NCBI GenBank assembly: GCA_030737835.1
Contig: JAUJYN010000030.1
Coordinates: 806,001-870,000 of the forward strand
From: Acorus gramineus
Lineage: Eukaryota; Streptophyta; Magnoliopsida; Acorales; Acoraceae
Direction: 5' to 3'
DNA: 64,000 bases
The stretch's first letter is position 1; every line of letters starts with the position of its first letter. The notes under the pieces were generated by a model that searched no databases, was not told the origin of the DNA, and saw nothing but the letters and a program-made list of their open reading frames with translations. Shown piece by piece: positions 1 through 9,639 of this stretch. Both the position numbers and the translations under genes were made by a program.

Positions 1-1443
1 GGGTTATGTGCCTTGGGATTATTGCTGCGAGAGAGCAGAAGCAACTCCCCTTATGTCCAAGCGACGCAACCGTGTGGGAGTACAATAGTGTTCGCTATCA
101 TCGATATGTGATTATCGAGAGTAGTTGTTTTTTTCCATTGGGTTCGCTTTGCGAACATGGAGTGTTTCCTCCCAATGTCATCCGTGTTGAAGCGGCCCAG
201 GTTGTAGCTGTCCTGACAGAGGGCCCCCACCTGTAGGTATTATCGATGCATGCGGCAAGATGTACTGATCGTGGGGGTATACCAGGTAGAGGCTACCCGG
301 GAGAGGGCTAACGAATGACATTGCGTGCGTGGAATGGTTCTCCCATTCGTTGGATCCGATGTAGGAACTTCCCGGCGTTGGAAAAGCTGTCCTGACAGAG
401 GGCTCCCATCCGTAGGTACCACCGAGGCGTTCGGAAGCGTACTGATCGTGGGAGTATACCAGGTAGTGACTACCCGAGGAAGGGCTACCGGTGGACCGAG
501 GGTGTAGAGGAATCTAATCTCTCCAAAATTCCTATGTCACCTGTAAAGGGTGAGGGTGAGGATGAGGTGAAGACACGTCGCCGCATGACCCATTCGTGGT
601 TCGTCCGTTCCCATAGTTGTTGGGTCCGGTTGCGTATCGATGTTCAAAGACATCGTTGGGCAGTTATCTCGATGTAGATGATCCAGTAGTGTTGTGTAGA
701 CCAGTAATTCCAGGTCTCCTCGACCAACGGTATGGTCTCTCCCCAAGAGACCCAAGAGTCTCCCTCCGGGAGTGAGGGTGAGGGTGAGGTTGGTGATTCA
801 GTAGTGTTGTGTGGACCAGTAATTCCGCGTCTCTTCGACCAACGGTATGGTCTCTCCCCAAAAGTCCCAAGAGTCTTCCTCTGGGAGTGAGGGTGAGGGT
901 GAGGTTGGTCGCGCCGCCGCGTGACCTTGTTATCCATTGGGTTTCTACCCATGTTTTTCCTTGAAAGGAAATTGTGTTATCATTGAACTGTTGTATGGTG
1001 ATTGGTTTCCAGCCACTCACTGAGCTTGTAGCTCACCCCTCGCATACTGTTTCTTTTCAGAGGCAGTGTTGGGCGTGGAGCTGGAGCTTCCCTGTGGCGT
1101 TGTCTTATGGGCGTGGAGCGTTCTTCCAGCGGGTGGCGAGTGCGAGGCTGTCAGCAGTCCTAGAGTCATTTTATGTATTGTAAATCGTGCATGTGGCACA
1201 TGTTGTATTTTATTTGGACTAGACTTGGCTCTCACAGGACAGTGATTGTGTATTCGAGTCTGTAATAATGTTTTTGGTTTACAGACATTGTTTATATATT
1301 ATGCTTCCATTTTTCAGTCAGTTATCATTATCCTTGCTTTGCCACCTTGTGTGTTGTTGTTGGAGTCTTTATTGACCTCAGGTATTGATAGCTGATATTT
1401 CATTATTGCCACGTCTCGGGGACGGCCGCCATGGTGCGTGAAA
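1..1443 (+). mobile_element. 5' LTR (3' part) of a Ty3/gypsy element, class B
   Basis: This is the downstream part of a large LTR whose beginning lies outside the window. It shares the order of blocks seen in the complete LTRs: the bright GGATCC-containing block near 350, two (GGGTGA)n blocks near 768-785 and 886-904, a splice-acceptor-like TTCTTTTCAG ending at 1060, and the terminal palindromic block near 1413-1430. The last bases read GTGAAA where other copies have GTGACA, so the CA end is mutated. A primer binding site follows directly. It is more similar to the 12245-16000 copy than to the 3' LTR at 4069-7066, so the two LTRs of this element may not be an original pair. Confidence 0.75.
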
Positions 1444-1447
1444 AAAG

Positions 1448-1460
1448 TTGCTATCAGAGC
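1448..1460 (+). other. Primer binding site, initiator tRNA-Met type
   Basis: TTGCTATCAGAGC lies four bases after the LTR end. Bases 1449-1460 match the usual plant PBS TGGTATCAGAGC, complementary to the 3' end of initiator tRNA-Met, at 11 of 12 positions (one G to C change). Position and orientation fit a + strand retroelement. Confidence 0.8.
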
Positions 1461-2710
1461 CTGGTCCTGTTAGTGCCTAAGTCTAGTCGTATAGATGATG
1501 AGTCGTAGGATTGTCATCTGAGTACTCTTGTTTTAGAAGTTATCTTAGGTTGCTGACATGCCTCCTCGCATCCGTTGACGTGGACGTGACCCCCCTGGAC
1601 CCACCCTTAAGTTGTCGACTGGGTCGACTGAACAGGGTCAGTTGTTGGATCCCTTGTTGCGGGATTAAGGCTTGGGTAGGAGATTCCAGCCCAGTAGTCT
1701 GATAGTGATGAATTGATTGCAAATTTTATAGTATGGATTGCGTCTCGATAATGGAGCTTCTTTCCCGTGCATCGGTATTGCTGGTAACCATGGAGTTCGC
1801 GTGCAGCGCCAGTTTCAAGTTTTGAGGATGTGGCGTATTGCTCATTAAGGGGTGATGTCTTCTTCCAGCCTCTCTACTCAGGATTAAGGGGCCTTGCGGG
1901 GTCATCGTTGAGACCCGGGCTAGGGTACTCCGTGTTCCTTGTTTGGTTGTCGGGATATCCTATATCGGGACCTCATGGTGCCCTCCCAAGGTTCTTTTCC
2001 CAGTCAAGGAATACCTTTGAAGCATCTAATTGATGATTGATTTTTCCTCTCACTTGGAAGGTGCTGTAGCGAGTGGTGATGCGTACGATCGGGATTGGGT
2101 ACATCCTATTGCAGCTTGGTGGGCGATTGCTTGTGGACTGGGTTCCATAGTGGCATCTAGAGTCGCTTCGATATATCATTGTGCGTTGTAGCTGCCCGGT
2201 TGAGGCCAGAGCCTTGTGAGGTGCTCCCAGATACTATGCTTGTTGGTGCGCCCATATGGCAGAGATAGTGGGCTTGGGAGGCTACCGGGTAGAGGCCACA
2301 CCAGGAGAGTGCTACTGGATGATGTCGAGAGCGTGGACTCCCCGTGATGAATCTGCCCATTGAGTGCAGGATGCTGGAGTTCCAATGGTTATAGTTGAGC
2401 GACCTATCTCTGGCGGCATGTGAAGCACAGTTGTGGATACTGTCGCGTTTTGCCCCACATTGGTCGCAAATAAGGAGACGTGATGCTAACGTTCGTGATG
2501 GGACTCAACTGCCTTATCAGATAGATGACGTCGCATAGGCATTGTCGAGGTTCGACGACCCCCCCTTATTGCGTGTCTTGTGGATTAAGTGCGGTTGAGT
2601 GGCTTACCAAGCGTGTAAGTGTCATCATGAGCGCCAGCCATGCTTGAGGAGCAGAATCTGGACTTAATTGTTCGAGGGGTTGTTTTGATCTCCCCGTGGA
2701 GGTTGAAGAT

Positions 2711-2943
2711 CAATTACCCTTGCCGCAAATCGATGATCTGTTTGACCAGCTCTGGGAGCCAGTGTCTTCTCTTAGATCGATCTTCGCACAAGGGTACCAC
2801 AAGTTGGAGAACCGGGAGTTGGACATCCTGTAGATGGCCTTCCGTGACCGTTTCGAGCACTACGAGTTTTAAGTACTGCCGTCGGGGTTGACGAATGCGC
2901 CGGATGCCTTCGTGGATCTCAAAAAGTTTTATTGGTCCTCCGT
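2711..2943 (+). pseudogene. Reverse transcriptase fragment (Ty3/gypsy)
   Basis: Read in the frame starting at 2711, the translation shows the gypsy RT hallmarks in order: LPLPQIDDLFDQL, then a degraded S-x-x-F-x-x-GYH-x-L segment, then HYEF, then GLTNAPDAF. In-frame stops occur at 2831-2833 and 2870-2872. The catalytic YVDD region that should follow is not recognisable. The enzyme would copy element RNA into DNA in the cytoplasmic particle; this copy cannot. Confidence 0.85.
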
Positions 2944-3161
2944 GGACTACTTGAGATAGTCTTCGTTGAAATTGCTAGTAGCGAGATGTGAAAGCGATGG
3001 GTAACTTTGGTTCCTCGAGTTGGCATGCCCTCAGGCAAAGTTTGAGAATCATCATCGTGTTGGAAAGCGTCAGTCCATCGAGATTCCTTAGTGGACGTGT
3101 GGATTATCAGGGATTGTTGCGGACTTGCTAAAAGTCACGTTCGGGTCGTGACGCCGTCTAG

Positions 3162-3537
3162 GTGATCATTGACCGACTGACTAAGTCCGCGCTTCCCTCC
3201 CAAATCCGACTGATTAAGTCTCTGGATGCCTTGATGTGGGTTTTCACCTTCGCGATTGTTCGTCTTCCTGGCACTCTGGTCGGCGCTATTTTCAGGTTGA
3301 GACGCGAGGGTTACTTTGAGGTTTTGGCGTAGCCTTGGAAGGCTTTGGCGCGAGCCTCCATCTAAGTGTAGCGTTTCATCGCCAATGGACAGCCAGACAA
3401 AGAGGACGATTCAGACCTTGGAGGACATGCTAAGTGCCTGCGTGCTCGATGATAAGGGCAGTTGGGTGAGGCACCATCCATTTGTTGGGGTATGCTTGCA
3501 AGACGACTGCCATTCGAGCATCCTGATGGTACTGTGA
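3162..3537 (+). pseudogene. Integrase core fragments (Ty3/gypsy)
   Basis: The translation near 3162-3300 reads VIIDRLTKSA followed by a degraded segment ending in IVRLPGT, the conserved gypsy integrase stretch around the second catalytic Asp. At 3376-3537 a second piece reads PMDSQTKRTIQTLEDM and then ends in HSSI, matching the Q-T-x-x-RTIQTLEDM block around the catalytic Glu region. The two pieces are in different frames, so a frameshift or deletion separates them. Confidence 0.82.
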
Positions 3538-3723
3538 AAGGCACTCTACAAGCGCAGTTTTATACCTCCCTTGTGTTGGGACGGTTGAGGAGCGCCAGTT
3601 GGAGGGGCCATAAGTTAGTTATTTGACCTTGCAGTGTCTAGGTTGGTTCATGTGTGCATCTGCACCTCCCAGAACCAATAGAAGGGCTACGCAGGTCTTC
3701 ATCACCAGAAGCTTACCTTCGGG

Positions 3724-3960
3724 TTTGGCGACCATGTTGTCCTAAAGGTGTTCGGGTTTAAGGGCACCCTCCGTTTCGACGTTTGGGGCAAGCTGAGTCG
3801 GCCCTTCATCGGACCGGTTCTCGTCTTTGAGTGGATTGGGGAGGTGGCTTGTCATCTAGCCTTTCCCCCACAGCTGGCTCATGCCCACGACGTCGTCCTT
3901 GTTTCATGGCTGTGGCGTTATGTCCACGATCCTGCGCATGTCATTCTGTTAATCTGGTGC
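3724..3960 (+). pseudogene. Integrase C-terminal domain fragment
   Basis: The open stretch beginning near 3724 shows GDHVVLKV, KGTLRF, GKLSRPFIGP and then a G-E-V-A-x-x-L-A-x-PP segment, ending in YVHDPAHV. This is the GPY/F module at the C-terminus of Ty3/gypsy integrases. The chromodomain expected further downstream in chromoviruses is missing or unrecognisable here, but a matching remnant is present on the - strand at 31667-32016. Confidence 0.8.
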
Positions 3961-4055
3961 ATGGTCCACTTGGGAGCAAAAGGTCTATATGGGTGATACT
4001 TGCTATATTCAGTCTTCCCTTTGGGTTTCCTTAAATTTCGAGGACTAAATTTCCT

Positions 4056-4068
4056 AAGGGGGGGAGAA
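4056..4068 (+). other. Polypurine tract
   Basis: AAGGGGGGGAGAA lies immediately before the TGTT start of the 3' LTR. This is the expected position of the plus-strand primer. The mirror version in the - strand element borders position 31667. Confidence 0.85.
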
Positions 4069-7066
4069 TGTTATGCCTGTGTCATTTGGAACCATTTCGG
4101 TTAAGCCTTGGTCACATCTGGGTCATTCAGGGCCTTTTTCTTTTTCGATCGGAGTTGCTAAAATTTTGGCTTTTAGCCACCTGCAGGAGTTAGAGTACTC
4201 TGATTGAAAATCTAACTGCATATTATGGGTCCTGGTACCGTTTAGTACTACCCATAAAAATTTCATCGAATTCCGATAACGTTTTGAAAAATATGCAATT
4301 CCGAATCGCATTCAGGTTTGGCCGTTACTGGGTTTCGGTGGGTGAGATATTTTCGAGTGTGTGGTGCTTCTCCGCACGCTTCCCAATAAAGCAAAAATAA
4401 GTGGTTGAGTGAGGGTGAGCCTAACCCTAACCTCACCACCCCCTTATGGTCACCCCAAAACACTATTTGGGCATGGAAATGACCTTTTTGCCCTCTCTCT
4501 CTCTCCCCCTCTCTCCCAACTCGTGGATCTCTCTTTCTCTCCCTCTCTTGGTCTCTTTTTCCCCTCTTTGTGTGTGTGGAGAAGGAGAAGGAAGAAGCAA
4601 TGAAGGAGAAGGTGAAGAAGGAAGCACAAGAAGGTGTTTGTGCAAGTAGTTGTTGTTGTTGTTGATTCTCTTCTCTCAAGCTCCCTCTCATGCCTTCCCC
4701 CCCTGTTTTGCAGCCAAAGAAGGCTGAGGAGGGCTGTGGAGGTGGTGGTAGTGGTGGTGGTGGTTGAGGTGGTCGCGGGTGCATCGAGGGCCCCCGAATC
4801 TCCCCCTTTCATTCCCCCTCCCTAGGTGAGCTCATCCCCTTCTTTTCTTTGGTTTTTCATGGCTTAAGGGGTTGTTGGGAAGTCATGCATGCTAGGTAAT
4901 TGGTTTAGGGTGAGTGAGAAGTGTGGGGGAGGGGTTAAAGGGGTTAAAAGAGTGCTGGACGCGCGCGCGGGTCTTTCCGCGCGCGTGCGTGTGTAGGCGG
5001 GCGCGCGGGTGCTCGCGGAGCGGGTTCGCGCTGGCGCTGGCAGCGCACGCGGGTTGTGCGCGTGAGTGCGCGATGGGGCAGATTGTCTGGGCGGGTCTTG
5101 GCGCGCGGCTGGGTGCCAGTGCGCGCGCGTGCGTGCGTGTGCATGATGGGGCATGCGCGGGGTTGCCCAGGGTCTCGGGTAGGTGCTGGGGCACTTGGGC
5201 ATGCGTGCGTACGCGTGTGCTCACATGCGTGCGAGCTCGTATGCATGCATGTCTAAGTCTTAGGCATTTCTAATAATTTCTAAGTGTTATAATGTGTTGC
5301 GCGTGCAGGCACGCGCAGAGGGGTGCTGGCACGCTGGCGGGCGCAAGCGCGCGAGCGTACCCGTGCGTGCGGTAGAGCGTCTCGACGCGCGGTTGGGCGC
5401 GCGGCAGTGCGCCAGGGGGTGCGGGGGCGCGTGCGCGTGTGCTTATGCGTGCGTACGCGTGCGGGGGCCATGCGTGTGGCTGCCCGAGGGTTCGGATAGG
5501 TGTCGGGGCACTCGGACTTGCGTGCGTACATGCGTACTCGCATGCGTGCGAGCCCATATGCGTGCTTGTCCGAGTCTTTGGCATTTCTAGTAAATTCCAT
5601 GTATATTTATGTAGTTATACTCACCATATTGAATGCCCTTGTCTTGCAGATCTTGGCGAACGGTCACGCAACGACCCGGGTTGCGGTGAGTGGGTCGATC
5701 CAACCCAGTTGGGAGGCGTTCGATGCACGTAGACGTGCATTGCCCTCCCCTAGGGCATCATAACTGCATATTAACCATATTTGCATGTATATGTTATTAT
5801 TGGGCTTGCTAGGTTGCATCCATGTCATGTTAGACCTAACATGTTAGGGTTATACATCTTACTATCATGTGTAGGGACCAATGCTTGTTCATGCATCATG
5901 TCCCATGTTAGGATAACATTTGATTCCTACATGCACACCGACCTTGCCGAAGTATACCCTTAGCTATCTATGAAAAGCATAAGTGTAAGCATGCCTTAGA
6001 AAATATTATGACCTTGTTATTATATTATTTAAATGCTTCCATGATGAATTCCTTGTATATTAATTATCCATGTTATATGCTTAAGTTGAGCCTCAAATCT
6101 TGCCTAATGAGTTTAGGCAAGTGTATGACCACTTTTGGAGGTCATACTTGGCAATTGTCACTATGAATAATATGTTTTCCCCGCATCTGAATTATGCGCC
6201 CTGCAAGGAATTCTTGAGAATTCGTTACCGTATCGGTGTTTAGTAACCAGTGTCGACGGATCCAAGATGATCGTATCCGCAAGTGTAGATTGTTTTCTCC
6301 CCTTCATTGGATTCGATGTAGGAACTCCCTGGCATTGGAAAAGATGTCCTAACATCCATAGGTACTACCGATGCATTCGGGAACGTACTGGTCGTGGCAG
6401 TATACCAGGTAGAGGCTACCCGGGGAAAGGGCTACCGGTGGACCAATGGTGTAGAGCAGTCTAATCTCTCCCAAAAGTCCTATGTCACCTCTAAAGGGTG
6501 AGGGTGAGGGTGTGGTGGGTCGGCGTCGCTACGACCCACCAATTTGTGCAGTTACTCCCATCTTAGGGACTTTATTGATTTTTAAGGTTAATATGAGTTG
6601 TGTTGCATGGATTGTACCATTCACTGAGCGTGTGGCTCACCCCTCGCATACCTTTTTCCTCCAATTGTCGCTGAGTCAGATCTGAAGGAGGAGCTCCCCG
6701 AGGCATCGCACCAGTAGCGGAGCAGCGTTCGCATTTTGGGTCTTGCGAGTGAGAGGCCATCAGCATCCCCCTTTTTCCTTGTATGTATTGTTACTCGTGC
6801 TTGGGCACAGTACTTGTATGATGATATCTTGTTTTATATTGTCTCTCACAGGACAGTTGATTATGTATTCTGGTCTGTAATATGTTTTTGAATTACAGAC
6901 TTAGTAGTTTAAGCTTCCGCTATATGTATATATATTATGTCAGCTACCTTGTTAATTGCGCTATTACCTTCGATGTTGTGTAGAGTCTTTTATTGATCTC
7001 GTGTTTGAACTGCTGATATTATATATATTTGCCACGTATCAGGGACGGCCGCCCTGGGGCGTGACA
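4069..7066 (+). mobile_element. 3' LTR, class B (2998 bp)
   Basis: The LTR starts TGTTATGCC directly after the polypurine tract and ends GGGGCGTGACA. The 3' flank is TCTAC; the 5' duplicate would lie outside the window. Internal landmarks in order: CT/GA-rich leader (4490-4620), donor-like TAG|GTGAGC at 4825/4826, a GC-rich alternating CG/GTGC zone (4955-5560), the microexon at 5650-5685 bordered by TTGCAG and GTGAGT, a GGGTGA block (6496-6520), and the terminal palindrome. The exon 3 acceptor, AG elsewhere, has become AA here (CCAATTG near 6661-6667), so splicing of the last intron would fail in this copy. Confidence 0.88.
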
Positions 7067-7728
7067 TCTACCTCGTAGCGGATGGACTCGTTGTATCTCA
7101 TTATCCAGTAACACCATGTGTTATGGTTAACAGTTGTTTCTCCCCAAGAGTCCCAAGAGTCTCCCTCTGGGAGTAAGGGTGAGGGCGAGGTATGGTCACG
7201 CTGCCGTGTGACCTTTTTATCCTTTGGGTTTCTACCCATGTTTTTCCTAGAAAGGAAATTGCCTTGCATTAAATTGTTGTAATGGTGTTTGGTTTCCAGC
7301 CACTCACTGAGCTTGTAGCTCACCCCTCGCGTACTGTTTCATCCACAGGGGCGATGTTGGGCGTGGAGCTAGAGTTTCCTTGTGGCGTGGTCTTGCATGT
7401 GTGGAGCGTACCATCTGGCGGTTGGCGAGTGCGAGGCTGTCAGCAGTCCTAGTGTCATTGAGGTATTGTTAATCGTGCGTGTTGCACTGGTAGTATTTTA
7501 TTTGGATTAGACTTGGCTCTCACAAGACAGTGATTGTGTATTCGAGTCTATAATAATGTTTTTGGTTTACAGGCATTGTTGATATTTTATGCTTCCGTTT
7601 TTCAGTTAGCTATCATTTATCTTTGCCACCTTGTGTGTTGTTGTTGGAGTCCTTGTTGACCTCAGGTATTGATAGCTGATATTATATATATTGCCACGTC
7701 TCAGGGACGGCCGCCCTGGGGCGTGACA
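7067..7728 (+). mobile_element. Tail of an older LTR of the same group
   Basis: This block repeats the last 660 bp of the LTR a second time: the (GGGTGA)n block near 7176, the acceptor-like TTTCATCCACAG at about 7338-7349, and the GGGGCGTGACA end at 7728. It begins directly after the end of the 4069-7066 LTR. The simplest reading is that the element covering 1-7066 inserted into an older LTR whose upstream part is outside the window. Confidence 0.7.
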
Positions 7729-8030
7729 AGGCAACTCGCTTGCATCGCCTTGTTCGGCTACATCATACAAACGACTCAAGCCCAAGGCGACTCGCTCGCA
7801 TCCCCTCGTTCAGCTACGTCGTACAAACGACTCCATCCCTAGGTGACCCGATCTCTCATGTCGCCTCATTTGGCTACATCGTACAAATGATTTAGGCCCA
7901 AGGTGACCCGACTCGCTCACGTATTCTCGTTTGGCTACATCGTACAAACGACTCAAACCCAAGGCGACTCGCTCGCTTTGCCCCGTTCGGCCACGTCGTG
8001 CAAACGACTAAAGCTTAAGGCAACTAAAAA
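7728..8030 (+). repeat. Minisatellite, about 5 units of 56-61 bp
   Basis: Units start near 7728, 7784, 7840, 7900 and 7961. Each contains AAGGYGACTCGCTCGC and CGTACAAACGACTC with substitutions and small indels. The array has the look of the tandem repeats found 3' of the coding region in Tat/Ogre-type gypsy elements, and a polypurine tract plus LTR start of such an element lies downstream at 11998-12013. The assignment to that element is inference. Confidence 0.75.
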
Positions 8031-8365
8031 ACCAATCTCTGAGAGCCACGTCGTCTGACAGTTCACGCTAGCGAGATCTATATCGAACACATGGCGACAT
8101 CTGTTATATATGTGTCACTTTTAGCCTGCTGGTAACCGTTGGAGCGTTCTGGCAGTTTTTCATTTTTTTTCGGTTTTCGATTGGAACCGCTAATTTTTGG
8201 ACTGTTAGCTATCGTCCTGAGTTAGAGGACTCCGATTGGAAATCTAACTGCATATTTGGTGTCCTGGTGCCATTTTAGGCCTCTCACGAAAATTTCATCG
8301 AATTCCGGTAACGTTTCTGAAATTTCACAGTTTCGGGGCGTATCCGGGTATTTTAAGTGACTCGC

Positions 8366-8374
8366 TATATAAAT
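8366..8374 (+). promoter_or_regulatory. LTR TATA box
   Basis: TATATAAAT sits about 265 bp inside the class A LTR, upstream of a CT-rich leader. Equivalent TATA sequences occur in other class A copies at about 27779-27786 (+), 31401-31407 (-), 36084-36090 (-) and 62731-62737 (-). This would start the element transcript near 8395-8405. Confidence 0.65.
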
Positions 8375-8501
8375 GAAATCTAAAATCTTGTTGGCACTAT
8401 TCATCATCTTCCTCCTTGAGCTCTCTCTCTCTCTCCTTCTCCATTTTTCTTGATTTTGAGCCCCTTGGAGGGCTTGAAACTAAAAACCTAAAGCATAGGA
8501 A

Positions 8502-8526
8502 GTGTAGATCGGGTCCCGATCTACAC
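8502..8526. other. Conserved leader dyad (12-bp arms)
   Basis: GTGTAGATCGGG is followed after one base by its exact inverted complement. The same dyad is found in every class A copy: 27914-27938, 51601-51625, 47788-47812 and 62582-62606 in full, and shortened at 31255-31275 and 35938-35958. It lies in the predicted transcribed leader, where it would fold into a tight hairpin. Confidence 0.85.
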
Positions 8527-9603
8527 CCCGGTGCTTTCAAATTCGAATTCCGGTGAGTTTTAACCCTCCATCCGCCCTCTCTTCTTCCCTGATTTGGACC
8601 ATTTCGGAGGTGGGAGTAGATCCGGGCGTTGGAAGCCCTTTGGGAGAGGTTTCGGTGCGCGGAGAGCAACCGGATTTCCCTTCTTCCCCTCGGTAAGCCC
8701 TCTTTCTTCTCCTTTATGCTTAGATGTATGTTAGGAGGGTGGAAATGAGGTAGGGAGGCGGTCGGCGGCGGTGGGTGGCCGTTGGAGGGCTGTGGGGTGG
8801 CGGTCGGAGGCCATTGGTGGCCGGAGGAGTGGTGGTGGAGGTGCTCGGGCTTGGGGGTGTTGTCTCGGGCAGGGCAGCAGCACAGGCAGCACAGGCGCAG
8901 CAGCTGGCAGGGGCGCACGCGCGTGCGCGCTAGAGTGCGCGCGGGCGTGCGCGTGGGTGGAGCTGGGCGCGGGCGCTGGGCGCGGTGCTGGGCGCTGGGC
9001 GCTGGCGAGCGCAGTCGGGCGCGCAGTCGCGCGCGGGTGTGTGCGCGCGGGTGCGCGCGGAGTGGTCGCGCGGGTGCGCGCGGGTGCTGGCGCGAGCGGG
9101 GGTGTACGCGGGACTGCGCGCGAGCGTGCACGCGGTCGGGCAGGGAGCCTGGGCACTGTGCCTGGGTGCTGGGCAGAGCGCCTGGGCATGCGCCTGGGCG
9201 CGGTGCTGGGGACCAGTGCGCGCGGTGTTGGGGACCAGTGCGTGCGCGTGCTGGGGCGTGCGTGCAGTGCGCGCGGGGCGCGCTGGGCTGGACACGCGGT
9301 GCGCGCGGGTGCGAGCGTGCGGCAGTGCGTCGGGGCGCGCGGACAGGCGCGCGGCAGTGCGCCGGTGGTGTCCGGGTGTGCGGGCTGGGCTCGGCAGTGC
9401 GCCTTGGCGCGCGGGCCGGGACTCGGCTGTGCGCCCGAGGCGGGTGGCCGTGCGTGCGGCTGCCCGGTGGGTTCGGGAATGAGTCGGGATGCTCGGATAC
9501 GCGTGCGTACGGGTCGTATGTACGTTTGTCCGAGTGTTGAGTATTTTAGAATATTTTGATGTATTTATGTAGTTTACTCACCGTATAAATGCCTGTCTTG
9601 CAG

Positions 9604-9639
9604 ATCTTGACGGACGGTCGCGCGATGACCCGGATTTCG
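9604..9639 (+). other. Predicted 36-nt microexon inside the LTR
   Basis: This 36-nt segment lies between TTGCAG and GTGAGT, with a branch-like TACTCAC upstream of the acceptor. Equivalent segments with intact acceptor and donor occur at 5650-5685 (+), 29259-29294 (+), 52793-52828 (+), 26420-26455 (-), 34682-34717 (-), 40125-40160 (-), 46466-46501 (-) and 61263-61298 (-). Two class B copies have 37 nt: 36692-36728 (+) and 14697-14733 (-). In the 36-nt copies the second frame encodes a variable x-DGRSxxDP-like peptide that stays open into exon 3. Splicing is predicted from sequence only. Confidence 0.6.

Larger units (their letters stand above)
1444..4068 (+). pseudogene. Degenerate gag-pol internal region of Ty3/gypsy element
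   Basis: The internal region is only about 2.6 kb, roughly half of a full gypsy interior, and every domain is broken. A gag-like start codon at 1558 (MPPRIR) meets a stop after six codons. No zinc knuckle or protease can be recognised. Reverse transcriptase remains at 2711-2943, integrase core pieces at 3162-3537, and the integrase C-terminus at 3724-3960. A block at about 1860-2360 is not internal sequence: it resembles LTR sequence (the GGGGCCTTGCG...GTACTCCGTGTTCC motif and the CTACCGGGTAGAGGC motif). The element therefore looks like a mosaic produced by recombination. It cannot make functional proteins. Confidence 0.85.

Noticed and set aside
766..785. GGGTGA arrays as interstitial telomere repeats
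   Set aside because: The unit is GGGTGA rather than the plant TTTAGGG, arrays are very short and they recur at a fixed place in LTRs.
2640..2891. Separate small gene of 83 codons
   Set aside because: It overlaps the reverse transcriptase remnant in another frame and has no features of its own.
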